Shown: positions 35,496-46,442 of the stretch, piece by piece | How the letters are laid out: each line of letters begins with the position of its first letter | How positions within the stretch are numbered: the stretch's first letter is position 1 | Source of the DNA: Helicocarpus griseus UAMH5409 | Taxonomy: Eukaryota; Ascomycota; Eurotiomycetes; Onygenales; Ajellomycetaceae | Length of the DNA: 64,000 bases | Direction: 5' to 3' | Assembly: GCA_002573585.1 (NCBI GenBank) | Contig: PDNB01000111.1 | Span: 40,220 to 104,219 of the forward strand | Notes under the pieces: generated by a model | Databases searched by the model: none | Told to the model about the DNA's origin: nothing | Seen by the model: the letters and a program-made list of their open reading frames with translations, nothing else | Made by a program: the position numbers and the translations under genes

Positions 35496-36897
35496 TTTTC
35501 GCAAAGGCTTTTCCGTGAAGTCCAATGGAAGAGAAATGGATGAGCTGGTGTCTTGACACAGTTAAGCATCTCGAAAGACTTTTGGCCCGTTTCTCCGCCG
35601 CCGCTGCTAATGACTGGGAAAGCTCCTAGGGGGTTTAGAGAATTTGCGGAGGAGATGAAGGAGTGCTGGAGATGAGTATTTTTCAAATGTTTGGCTGAGC
35701 AGCAGCAGCCTTGTGAATATAAGCTTTTGATCTGCTTCATCGTCCCGGGTAGCGCATGCGAGGTATGAAATTAGAGTGAGCTGTGTTTTAGTGGCCTGGC
35801 CCATGAAAGTCAAGCGTTAACTGTTCTTCTAGAGGACTTCCGGTTATTTTGGCCCCTCTCCAGAGGAAGATGGATAGCTTTTCCGAGTTCTGTGGTATCA
35901 AATTAGCAGTATAAATGACTTCGTGTATAGTATAATACAATGGAATTACAGAAATAATCTCGGTTGTCTTCTTGGTATTGGAATCATGTCCAGAGGGATG
36001 AAAATGTCAAACATCAAAATGAAGAGTTTAACTTTTCGCGTTAGTTCGTCCACTCGATCGATTCACCAGCAGATGATTTTCCAGAGTTTTCCATATGTGG
36101 AGACTTGATGATATGCCGGAGATCCCATGTGTCCATGTCAACGTAGTGCAGGGTTCGACGCTGTCGCATATTCCCGGCGTATGCTGTATTCCCGAGGGTG
36201 CGCTCATCCGATTTCAACGTGTCCGCTGCGTGTAGTCTCAGGTATATAATCAGTTACACATATATAAGGACGCGGTGGATAAGCAACTGTCCTCCCCGTG
36301 AAGATGACAGCGGATCCCAACCCAGATCTGTCGCAAGATAGCCGTGGCGCAGTTTCGATGGGATCCGCAATTGTTATTCTATCTAGTTAGCTCCGGGGCT
36401 TAGCTCTTAAGCAGTTAATCGGGTTTATTCGCTGTCGGGGAGGTTTGATATCGACCTTTTTCTTTTATTTTTCTCCTTCGTTTTCCTATCGACGTCCTTA
36501 GTATTTCGTATAAGCTTGATCGGAGAGTTAGGAGTCCGTGGTTTGCGGGGTATTTGAATTCCCCGGATACTCTCCCATATCTGAGTTGTCCCATGGATTC
36601 AACGCCGTCTGAATGAATCTACGTTTACTTTGACACCACGACTCAATGACTATGCTACGGTGACAATCGCCCGTTTAACCTTGCACCCAATAAACTCTGT
36701 CGCAGTGATTCATCACTGTCTTTCATCAAAAGCACTGCCTAACCATCGCTCCATCTTCACCTCGCCCATGTCTATCGCAACTTACTATTGCTACGTACTA
36801 CACACCTACGTCCGAAAACCAGACCCCGCACACTGAACGAATATAACAGACATAAACAAACATTCATATATACATTTACCATAAGAAGTCGTCCAAA
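35496..36897. other. Intergenic, no gene recognised
   Basis: The right border of the decayed block and promoter of the FAR-17a-like gene. Short frames only. A minus-strand frame at 35813-35459 overlaps the start of the pseudogene and is not supported on its own. Confidence 0.4.
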
Positions 36898-37812
36898 ATG
36901 CGCTCCATAATCTCTCTTATGGGCGTGAACCCAGCCGACGATAAACTTCACCGCTTCGAAACCTCCTGGCTCTTCTCTCCCTTCGTTCTCGCCATCCTCC
37001 GCGGCTTAATTTCTCTATACTGCTTCGTCACCTTCATCGTCATGTTCGCCTGGCAAGGCACCCACGGCGACAACCTCTCCAGCCGCCGTTCCTTCAGCTA
37101 CTTCACCAACTTGACCTTCTGGGGTGTCGCATTCTACTTTCTCGTCGCATCAATCCATACATTCCTGTATGCGCGCACAGGGCGTTCCGTGCTGTTTGAT
37201 AAATGGCCGCGATGGCTGCGTGCCTTGCACAGTCTGTTCTATAGCACGGTGACATGTTTCCCATTCGTGGTGCTGATCGTATATTGGGCACTTTTGTACA
37301 CGGGCCCTTGGTATCCCGTCCAATTTGATGCATGGACCAATGTTAGTTGAACTCACATTTTATCCTGTTTCCCACTTGCGTGGAAAAACTGACATAAGTA
37401 TATATAGATCTCCCAACACGCCATGCCGCCGTTCTTCTCCCTCTTTGAAATCATCTTCTCCACGGCCCCTCCGCCGCCTCCACTCCACATCGCATTTCTA
37501 ATTCTCATTCTCGCCCTCTATGTTGGCCTCGCATATATCACATATGCTACACAGGGTTTCTACGTCTATTCGTTTCTCGACCCTGGCGAAGGCGGTAAAG
37601 ACAGAGGTCTGGTAGCCGCATACGCCTTTGGAGTTCTGGCAGGGTTAATCGTCATCTTCGGCGTGGTATGGCTGCTTAGCTGGCTGAGGGTGCGGCTGGT
37701 GAGCTCAAAACGTATCAAGTTCGCAACGAAGGGGGGTGATGTTGAGGTGTGGGATGCTCGGCGTGGTGGGTTAGATGAGGATATAGAGATTAATCTTGCG
37801 GAAAGGAAGTGA
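36898..37812 (+). CDS. FAR-17a/AIG1-like integral membrane protein
   Basis: Two exons, 36898-37341 and 37408-37812, give 282 residues; the intron (GTTAGT...ATAG) is phase 0 and joins WTN to ISQHAMPPFFSLFEII. The protein has six hydrophobic helices, the typical FSYFTNLTFWGVAFYFLVASIH helix, and the family signature with His in ISQHAMPPFF. A charged tail follows. Animal members (AIG1, ADTRP) are threonine hydrolases that cleave fatty acid esters of hydroxy fatty acids. In fungi the substrate is unknown, so lipid hydrolase activity is an inference from family. Both the Thr-region in helix 2-3 and the His are retained. Confidence 0.87.
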
Positions 37813-38189
37813 AGATGAGAGCTTTATTTTATTTTATTTCGCTTTTCCCTTTCAAATTGTTTTAACGGCGTGGCGTGGATATTTTGATGAGCGGTAACTA
37901 TCATGTTGATTTTCCATTAATGTATTGGGCGATGCATTGAATTATGTATGATAATTGAGATTCGATATGTCTTTGATAGTAATAGTCTTTCCAATATTTA
38001 ATTATATACATGAGAAACGGTTTGAACCGATCCAAACTACATTCTGTGTATTCATGAATATGACATTTATAAGGTTCAAAACACCAAATGCCCCTTCCTA
38101 TCTGCAAAATAAAGACCCTCAAAAAGCTCCCCAACAGATACCTAGTTAAAATAATTAACCCTAAACAGCATTGAGAATCATTGTTAGTT
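37813..38189. other. Convergent 3' intergenic region
   Basis: A/T-rich space between two converging genes; no supported frame. Confidence 0.5.
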
Positions 38190-40123
38190 CTAGACGATAT
38201 CCCCAATTTTCGCCAGTTCGACATCCCTTTCCGCCGGTTGCCTACAACCCCAGGCCGGATGCAGAACATTAGTACACTCGAGTTTACAAACCGCGCAAAC
38301 CCACCACCTCGGACCCCAGCGCGGCAATTGCTTTGAGCAATTATAGCAAGTAAAGTTATCACGGCCGCACCCTTTCTGTTTCCGGTTTTGCTTCATTTGG
38401 GCCTCCTCGCGCCGATTGGCCAGCTCCATACACTGTTTTTCACCCAGTTGTCTGCAGGAAGAGCATACAGAACGGTATCTAGGGCCGTGTCCACGTCCCG
38501 GAGAACTACGCATGCAGCTATGTTTGAGGTGCCAGATAGTGCAAACCTCTTTGTAGTAGCACGGAGTACAGAAGGGTACGCAGGTTTCTTTATGAAGTGT
38601 GTTGCATTGCCGGTCGTCATAAAAGGTTCTTGAATTGCCGCATGACTAGTCCGGGGATATAGTTTGTCAGTTTAATAATTTGACCATTTCCAGTTCTTGA
38701 AAAGGCGAAGAGTGAGAAATAAGGGACAGATTAGCAGACCGGGACGTCATACCTTGCATATGGGGAAGTCGCACACAAAGCACTGGGCCTTGGTGTTTTT
38801 ATCACAGGTGTAGATCTTGAGGATACTAGTACCTGGCTGGTCGGCAGAATGACCATTTGGGAAAACCGCTTGTCTCATTGCTTTTGATGCCAAACTCAAG
38901 TTCACTAGGTCTCTGTAATGCAGATGTTGGGCGACTAGTGTTAGGATATCAAAATGCAAAAACTTTACTAACGCAGAGTTCCTAGTAGTTTTCATTTCTA
39001 TCTGACCCACTTCAGAATTAGAACGAAGTTTGCGAAGGGCAAGGCGATGGTCGATTTCTTCTTCAATTCTCTGCAGCCAGAACCAGATTGGAACGTATAT
39101 CACTTGGCTCACTTTGTCAATGTAACGTTGGACATATAGGAGCGGTGCTTGCAAGGAAGCGGGTGTGAAAGCAAGTATAAAAACGGTAATTATCCATAAG
39201 AACTCATACCAGCCGTATGGAATAAGCATAATAATGGCTATAAAAGCTGTTAAAGCCCATTGCCCCTTTTGCTTTTGTTGAGTTGACTCAACAGACCGGA
39301 CTTTTATTACCAACGCTATGAAGCCTCGGATGATGTTAACGGTTGAGATCAATACTTGTATGAACCTTTTTTTTTATATTTGCCAAAATAGTCAGAGAAA
39401 CGGATACGAAGAATATCAGAAGAAAATAAGAAGCATAAATGCAACATTAGATTATTGTGCATAAGGTGGGGGTTCCATGCGTACAGAGATCCAATCCCCA
39501 TTTGCCATTGATATACGAATTCACGACATATCTCCTCGGAAGTGGGAGCGGATACTGGTGTAAATGGGCTGAAACGAAGATTCTGAAGAATAGAAAAGTA
39601 ACTTTGGCCACTATTCTTGAGAATCTTCCAAGAGTCCGCATACTCACAGCGTCCAGGACTATGCGGAACATACGACCCCAGAAGCCCCGTGGAGATGGCA
39701 AATTGGACTGCAATAGTGATATCAACGATACTGAGCCCCGCCATAGTGGTGGATGGGAACATTCTGTTTGGCAGATACATGACGGCGTTCCAAATGATTC
39801 CAATCAAGGTCTGTTAAATGTCGAAGTAGTAGTTAGTATTAGCTGCCTGGTATGGACGAGGAAGTAAGACGAAGAAAGAAAGAGGAAAGAAACAAAGAGG
39901 AAAAGGTGATGTATACCCATCTAGAAGTAAGGCGGGCGATGTAGAGCGTCTTGGGATGAAAGGGCGGCTGCTGAACTATCTCCTGGTACTGCTTGAGATA
40001 CTTGTATGTTTTTCTTGCGGCCTTGAAGTAAAATCCCAGTATAAATAGTGCAACAAATCGGAAGGTACCGACATGGGCACCGGCGTGAGTTAACCAGAGG
40101 TCCTCACCCAATGATGTACTCAT
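38190..40123 (-). CDS. Membrane/F-box/Cys-rich protein, interrupted at a homopolymer
   Basis: Three exons, 40123-39917, 39810-38753 and 38645-38190. They encode an N-terminal membrane part (helices near VALFILGFYF, the middle, and IIMLIPYGWYEFLWIITVFILAF), an F-box-like motif (LVKFLHFDILTLVAQHLHYRDLVNLSLASKAMRQ), and a Cys-rich C-terminus with many CxxC pairs (CFVCDFPIC, CVPFCTPC, CSSC, CYNC, CAVC) that should bind zinc. The middle exon has one frame break at a run of nine A (plus-strand T at 39367-39375). One more A would join both halves and give 573 residues with normal phase everywhere. So this is either a sequencing or assembly error or a recent frameshift. Family known as fungal F-box proteins; target unknown. 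Confidence 0.7.
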
Positions 40124-41389
40124 ATTGATTAAACGAAAATAGCTTATCTTGTAGTTTAATTTAGAGATAAGAAACACTGTAGGTTAATCTATCTTTGGAG
40201 GAAAAAGAACGGAAATGAGAAGAGAGAAAGAGTGCAAGAATATGGGAGGGGCGGTGCTTTATCATGATAAAGCATTTAGCTTTACATAGAACAGATTTAG
40301 CAGATTTAGAATAAAAAGCTCCGTATTTATTATGACTCGAACGAGGCTCTGGAAGTTCCTCGAAACTCCGGCTGATAAAATTCAACCAAATTCGCAACGT
40401 CGTTGCGGGAAGGGAATTTGAACCTTGAATGATTCCCATACATGGTGCCGGTGCTTAAATTGACTTGATTAGAAGAACTAAATGATTCTCTAAAGTATCC
40501 ACTGTCTAAAAAGGTAGTGTTTTTGGTAAACAGAGCGTCTAACATAAGGAGCTGTTAAAAACTAGGAAGGTTGGTTGATTGATTAAGTCCAAGGTGCGAA
40601 GCATGGGACCTTTGGGAGGTTAAATTCTCACGTGGCATAAACAAGTTGTGGTAACTCTTGTGGGACTAAACCTTATATTTAATGCAGGAGGGACAAACCT
40701 TAAAATTACTCCAGACAGTCCTATTCCCGTCCCATCGAGATAAAGATGGATACTGGCGCTAACGACATGTTAATAAGGGTGCTGTATCTACTAGTACGTA
40801 CATTTTCAGAATCCGCTTATTACTTTTAAGCACACTGTCGCCCTATAAAGACCATATTAACTATCTCAAAAAAGCTTTTGATGAGCAGCATCTTAGACCT
40901 GGCAAATGGGGTCACACAAATTGGTCATTTATCGCACTCAAAAATGTCAATCCTCAGTGCAAGCAATGTACTGCTAAGGCTTTCTAAAATGCCATTGGGT
41001 CATATTGTTGACACAGAGAGCTATCGATGCCTGATGTGCATATCTGCTTTTTGACTGTCAAAATCTCAACTTTTCAGCCTGACCGGCAAAACGGAGCAAG
41101 CTTGTCAACAGGGACGTTTTGATATAGTTCGAAGTCAGCGAAAAGAAATTGTTGAATTCGTAGCGCACTTTTAATTAAGCCAATAGAGTAGAGTAGATAT
41201 TCATCATGAAAAAACCACATGAGAAACCTGATCAACCAGTGAGAGGACCGAGACTTGACCGCCAGTATCCGCAAATGCATAGAAGAAACGCCGCCCCAGC
41301 CTAATAAATCTTCAAAGAGCCAAATCATATGGGTAATATGTGCAGAGCTTGGTACATATATAAGCGATGAAAGATGTGTAAGGGAAGGA
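40124..41389. other. Intergenic, no gene recognised
   Basis: The promoter of the F-box-like gene and the 3' side of the DUF1776 gene. Short frames without domains on both strands. Confidence 0.4.
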
Positions 41390-42999
41390 TCATCTCTCTT
41401 TACCCAACTTTTCCCATCCTGTTTCACTACTTGTCCCACTGCTATCCGCATCCCAATTCAAGTCCACCGGCGGGCCATTGTAGCCCGAGCGAAGACCAAG
41501 CATCCATCCAACCAGTCCGCTAGGAATTATATTCCCGACAATGGAGTAAGCTCTAGACCCCTTGCCAACATAGACAGTTTGCTGCTTGCGCTTGCGCCCA
41601 CCCAGCCATGATTTGGGAGCAGGAACAAGGGCGTCAAAAATTGCAAAATGCAACTCTCTGGATGAACTACCGTAAGCCGCACTTGCTGACTTCCCAACCT
41701 TGTAGTCAATACTAGACAAATAGGTAGAGCCGTACAAAGCCCGTTGCTGTGGCTGCCAGGTAAGGACCTCAGTTCCAGTGTTTTGGTTCTGGCCATTTCG
41801 GAACTGGCGACCCAGATCAATATTTCCAAGCTTCAACTCGACAACATCAATCGCACTGCTAGAACCGTTGTGAGCACGTTGTAGAAGTCGAAGTTCTTGC
41901 CGCAAGCTATTCGCAAAGCCAGATAAGCCTCGAGAGATGGTAACTTCAGGGCTCGCGAACGGTGCAAATAGTGAAGATTGTATTGATGGTGAAAGGACAA
42001 CGATCGAACTGCTGTTATTTTTGAGAGTAAGAAGTGGTAAGAGAAGCTGCGTCGTAAGTATAGGATATAAAAGACGAGTATTTATAGTGTCAACCCAGTT
42101 TGATGCTGGAATTGTCGCAACAGGGCCCGTGGGAAACTTTGGGGACGGTATAATAATCAGGCCACTTAGTTGGCAAACGTGTGGCGCTATTCCAGACATA
42201 GGCGACTGAGGATGAGTGATTAAAGATCGAATAACGTGAAGGGAAGGGTGGATTTCCGAAGGAGTTGACGGTGTCTAAATCTAATTAGTATATAATCAAC
42301 ACTACAACATAGGTGAATCCGTACAGTCGTTAGATCTAGCCACAGGGGCCGAATATCTTCCTGACCCTCTGCTTTTACAAGGTTTTCTTCCTCAGATGAA
42401 GCGACAGTAATGAAGACGATGAAACCACGGCGCTCCAAATCACAGGCGACAGATCTGGTCATAGACTCGTGGGGAGAGCCAGCGATAACTATTTCAAGAC
42501 TTTAGTCCTAACTAGGCGGATAACGATATTCTAAGGTTATCGAGATGCATACCAACAATCTCCTTGCGAGCACCATTGCCGGCTCTTCGTGCTTTTCTCT
42601 TCTTAACGCTAAGTTTTTTATTACCATAAAACAGAAGAGCCCCTGTCCCAACAAATGCGACGATCGCCGCTGTCCAGGCACGGTTTTTAGATACCCAAGC
42701 TTGTACACGATCGAGAGTGGATTGCGGAGGGGGCGAGAACATTTGTTTAGATGCCTTTTTCCCAAGCGGTTTGATGGCTGATGGTATCCATGACTGGCGA
42801 GATAGCGCATCGCGGACAGTTATTGCGACATGGTCCACATGTTCGTTTACCGAGTCCGCAACTTGGGATGAGTATCTTTTCACATCGTTTGGAATAGAAG
42901 CAAGCTGTGCATGTCAACAAACTGAACTAGCGATGGCCACTAGAAAGATTAGTGTGAGAGACTTACGTAGTCAAAGAAAAACTCGTCATCACTAGTCAT
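41390..42999 (-). CDS. DUF1776 SDR-like membrane protein
   Basis: Four exons, 42999-42967 (11 codons), 42904-42553, 42488-42325 and 42274-41390, give 477 residues with consistent phases. The start MTSDDEFFFDYLASIPNDVKRYS is typical of DUF1776. A transmembrane helix lies at about residue 88-104 (WTAAIVAFVGTGALLFYG), followed by a basic stretch and a Rossmann-like part (EIVVIAGSPHESMTRSVACDLERRGFIVFITV) with an SDR-like middle (IVVLSPSIQSS) but no complete YxxxK site. The long final exon ends in a serine-rich tail. Fungal DUF1776 proteins are predicted mitochondrial or ER membrane proteins of unknown function. It is divergent from Wss1 with 531 bp between starts. Confidence 0.87.
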
Positions 43000-43530
43000 T
43001 TTGTTGAAAAATCGATAATATTTTTCCCAAAGAGCCGAAGAGATAGATGTAAAGCTGCTGCGGCGTGCATTCTGCTTTTGAGAAATGTATGATAGATGAT
43101 GTATTTGCGTAATAATGCCGTATCATACCGCTTTCGGCAAAAGGAAGAGCAATGTTCCGTTGTTGGGAGCCGAGTCCACGTGATATCAACTTCTTCGCCG
43201 CCAAATCTTCACGGAGGCAACAGGAAGTTGGAGACACTCTTATCTCAAGCCAGTCGAATCTGCGTGTTCTCTCATCCATCTTCGTGGGAACTCAAATGGT
43301 ATATTACGACAGTTTGTCATTCGTTGATTATAAATCCCGGTCGCTCACTTTACGAATAGCGCTTTTGCTGACGTGGTGGCTATTTCTAGCAACTTCGGCC
43401 TGCCCATCATCGGAAATCTATTTTCTTTTTATGTCTTCGTGTACTGGCAACCGGCAGGCATTTGTACTTTTTGTTTAGAGTGTTTTCTTAAGCCAAATAG
43501 TTTTGGCGAACGAGATTTTCTCTTTGCAAA
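43000..43530. promoter_or_regulatory. Divergent promoter region (DUF1776 gene / WSS1)
   Basis: Both flanking genes start outward from this 531-bp gap. No specific factor site is claimed. Confidence 0.55.
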
Positions 43531-44815
43531 ATGAGGGAGCTCGATCCCTTGGTCTCGGAATTCCAGCATCTCAAAGCCAAACCTCGCGAGGCAGAGGCGT
43601 TAACAACGCTGCGGAAAATAGCTTCTCTGGTAAAGCCGATAATGCGCCAGCGTGGCTGGAGAGTTGGAACCCTTGCTGAATTCTACCCAGAGCGGAGCCT
43701 CCTTGGGATAAACATAAATAGGGGCGAGAAGATATGCCTCAGATTACGGTACCCGTCTGACGACAAGCAGTTTCTTCCTCTTGATCAGGTCCTCGATACT
43801 ATGCTACATGAGTAAGTAACTAATGACCGTATATGCATATTCATGGGGTTTTAACATTACCAGGTTATGTCATATTGTCCATGGTCCCCACAACCAGAAA
43901 TTCAATGCACTGTGGAATCAACTTCGTGATGAGCATATGCAACTGTCCCTGAAAGGGTATACTGGCGAAGGCTTCTTATCCGAGGGCAAACGGCTCGGTG
44001 GCCAAAGGATACCTATGCATGAAGCTCGCCGTCTTGCCCGTAATGCAGCTGAGAAGCGCCGAACTCTCACAGCTGGATCCGGACGGAAGTTAGGAGGTAC
44101 TCCTATTTTGCGCGGTACAGATATGCGACAAGTAATTGCGGACGCAGCTCAAAGACGGATAACAGTAACCAAAGGTTGTGCTAGTGGGACAAGTGAAGGA
44201 CAAGAATTGGCAGATGAAGCATCCAAAAACGGCTTCAAAACAAAGGCAGAGGAAGAAGATGCGAATGAGCGAGCTATTATACAAGCGTACATTGACCTGA
44301 TCCAGGAGGAAGAGAAAGAGCAATATGGGAACTCGTATATTCCCCCGAGTGCAAACCTCCCTGCTGGACCACGCTCGTCTCTTTCGCCTCCGCCCGTCCC
44401 GCAGCATACCAAGCCTAAGCCCGATACAACAGCACAACCAAAGCCGTCCAATACCACTCTTGTTGACTTGACAGAAGACAGCAATTCTGACCCAGAAAGT
44501 TGGGCTTGCCCGATATGCACGCTGGTGAACCCGGCAACATTCCTGTGCTGCGACGCCTGTGCTTCAGAACGGCCCCAGCCAGCTAGGCCCTCAACATCCG
44601 CCGAGCGGTCGGTAAAACGAGCTCGCACTGAACCACAATCTTCTACTAGCGGGATTTCCCGAAAGCCACGGGACAAAGCTGTCCAGGCACTTCTTTCACT
44701 AGAGAAGAAAACTCCTGACAAACCTCTTGGCTGGGTATGCCATTCTTGTGGCGCCTTTATGGAGACGAAATGGTGGACATGTTCTGCGTGCGGGACGATG
44801 AAGCAGTCGTCATGA
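43531..44815 (+). CDS. WSS1: Wss1 WLM-domain DNA-protein crosslink metalloprotease
   Basis: Two exons, 43531-43811 and 43864-44815, give 410 residues. The intron splits the active site: HE from exon 1 joins LCHIVHGPHNQKF from exon 2, completing HExxHxxxxxH (His93, Glu94, His97, His103) of the WLM zinc protease domain. The C-terminal half is disordered, with a SUMO-interaction-like stretch TTLVDLTED near 210-220. Two RanBP2-type zinc fingers follow: WACPICTLVNPATFLCCDAC and, at the very end, WVCHSCGAFMETKWWTCSAC. Wss1 digests proteins crosslinked to DNA and binds SUMO conjugates and Cdc48. Exon 1 alone would be inactive. Start chosen at the first ATG after a leader. Confidence 0.93.
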
Positions 44816-46442
44816 ATTTAGCTTGCTTTGGATTTTTTTTGGCGACTTTTTAATGAGCGGTCTGATATGTTGCAGCGATTCTTGTTTTGCATTCAGCGTG
44901 GCGTGAAATGGGGCATTTTTGCATTGCCAGGCTAGCCATTTCGATTAGGTAATTTACATATACCCTACCTCCTGTATAAGATGATTTGGTGTTTTTCTTT
45001 TGAATAAGTCCAGCACATCCTTAAATGGTTCAGTGCACTCCGTCGTTGCCGTCCTGGTAAGTTTCGGGGCCGGCGGAGGGAGGAAGGCGTTGCATCTACT
45101 GCGTAAACAGCGTGGAATAAATAACATCAGCCCTACTAATCTGAGACAAAAGTAAAACCGCACATAGTTCTGCCCCGTCGATATCAAGTCTATTTTATGC
45201 TCGAATATCAGCACAGTCTTCTGGGCAAATTATAGTCACGTGATGTTGGGATAAAAACCGCACCCAAAAATTTCGGAGCATTTTTCAAACTTCATTCTCG
45301 GCATTTCTTGAGCATTTTCACACAAATCTCTTTTCTCGAAGTTTTTCTTTTGCAAAGGAATCAGCACATATTGGCTATTGCAGTATTATGTACTAACATG
45401 TAAGTAACAGCCCAATAGTTGTCTTTCCCCTTGTCTGCACCTCCGCGCTGGACTTGGAAAAGTCCGCGAAATTCCCACTTGACATGATGAGATACAATCA
45501 AGAACCGAATACAATTTAGGAAGAGCCGGAAAAGGTATGGCATGCCGTCACTATCAACTTCATGGGAGGACAGGCGCAATACATCTCCAGCAAAGGATGG
45601 AAATTTCTCTTTTTTCTTTTTTCCCTTTCGATTCGCATCGTCATATGTTTATCGGGAGTGGAAGAGGAGGAAGAGGGTTTCTAATCTGCTGCGGTGGGAT
45701 GGCGTTTGAAGTCTCATGGGGGACGGTCTTTATGTCGTCGGTGCTTAGAATGGTTCTACTGAGAAAAAATGAAAAAGACAGTGTCGCGCTGTACCGTGTA
45801 ATTCCCTTGCATCTCCTTTTCTGTTTGACGAGCAGGCTTTGGAATCATGCGGTGCTGTGGTACAATGTCTTTCACCTCCACCACACTTCACACCTTTCGG
45901 TTGAGCGAATTCGATGGCTAATATGTGCTGCGTGCGGCTTGAATAGGTATCAGGATCGATTCCCTTAAATCACCTAAAACGTTTTCTGGAACGGATATAG
46001 AAGTGAAGGCATTGTATGAAGTCCATGACATTAGATTGGAACGCTGGCGTGGCTGTCGCTGAGACTGAGAGGCGTAGCCAGTCCTACAAGGCTCTGATGA
46101 GTGCCTTATCCTACATGTATCAAGATGTGGTGGCCACTATTTCGAGTTCGAAGTCGTCTGGAAAAGACAATATCTTCCTTGGTGGGCAGTATAAGGAATT
46201 GTCGGCTGGTTTATCAACATCAGCTGGTCGGTTGGAGGATAAAATGATAACATGATGAATATATATATAAATCTATAATAAATATTTGTTTAACTTGGAA
46301 TCTATTCAATTATAAACCGCCCCACACGAATCCCTTTTTTGTTTTTAATACCTAGCCTTTTAAACACCGATATATGTGAGCGCGCTGGAAACAGGATATA
46401 TAGCACAGAACAGATTCTTCGCACAAATTAATACACCCCTCC
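44816..46442. other. Intergenic, no gene recognised
   Basis: This 1.6-kb gap separates two converging genes and is longer than needed for 3' ends. A plus-strand frame of 143 codons (45537-45968) and minus-strand frames near 45000-45580 carry no domain I recognise. A species-specific small gene or non-coding RNA remains possible. Confidence 0.4.

Noticed and set aside
40375..40445. Possible tRNA because of a GGAATTTGAACCTTGAAT stretch
   Set aside because: No cloverleaf arms or paired acceptor stem could be formed around it.
45537..45968. 143-codon plus-strand frame
   Set aside because: No recognisable domain or hydrophobic pattern consistent with a known family; kept only as a note in the intergenic entry.
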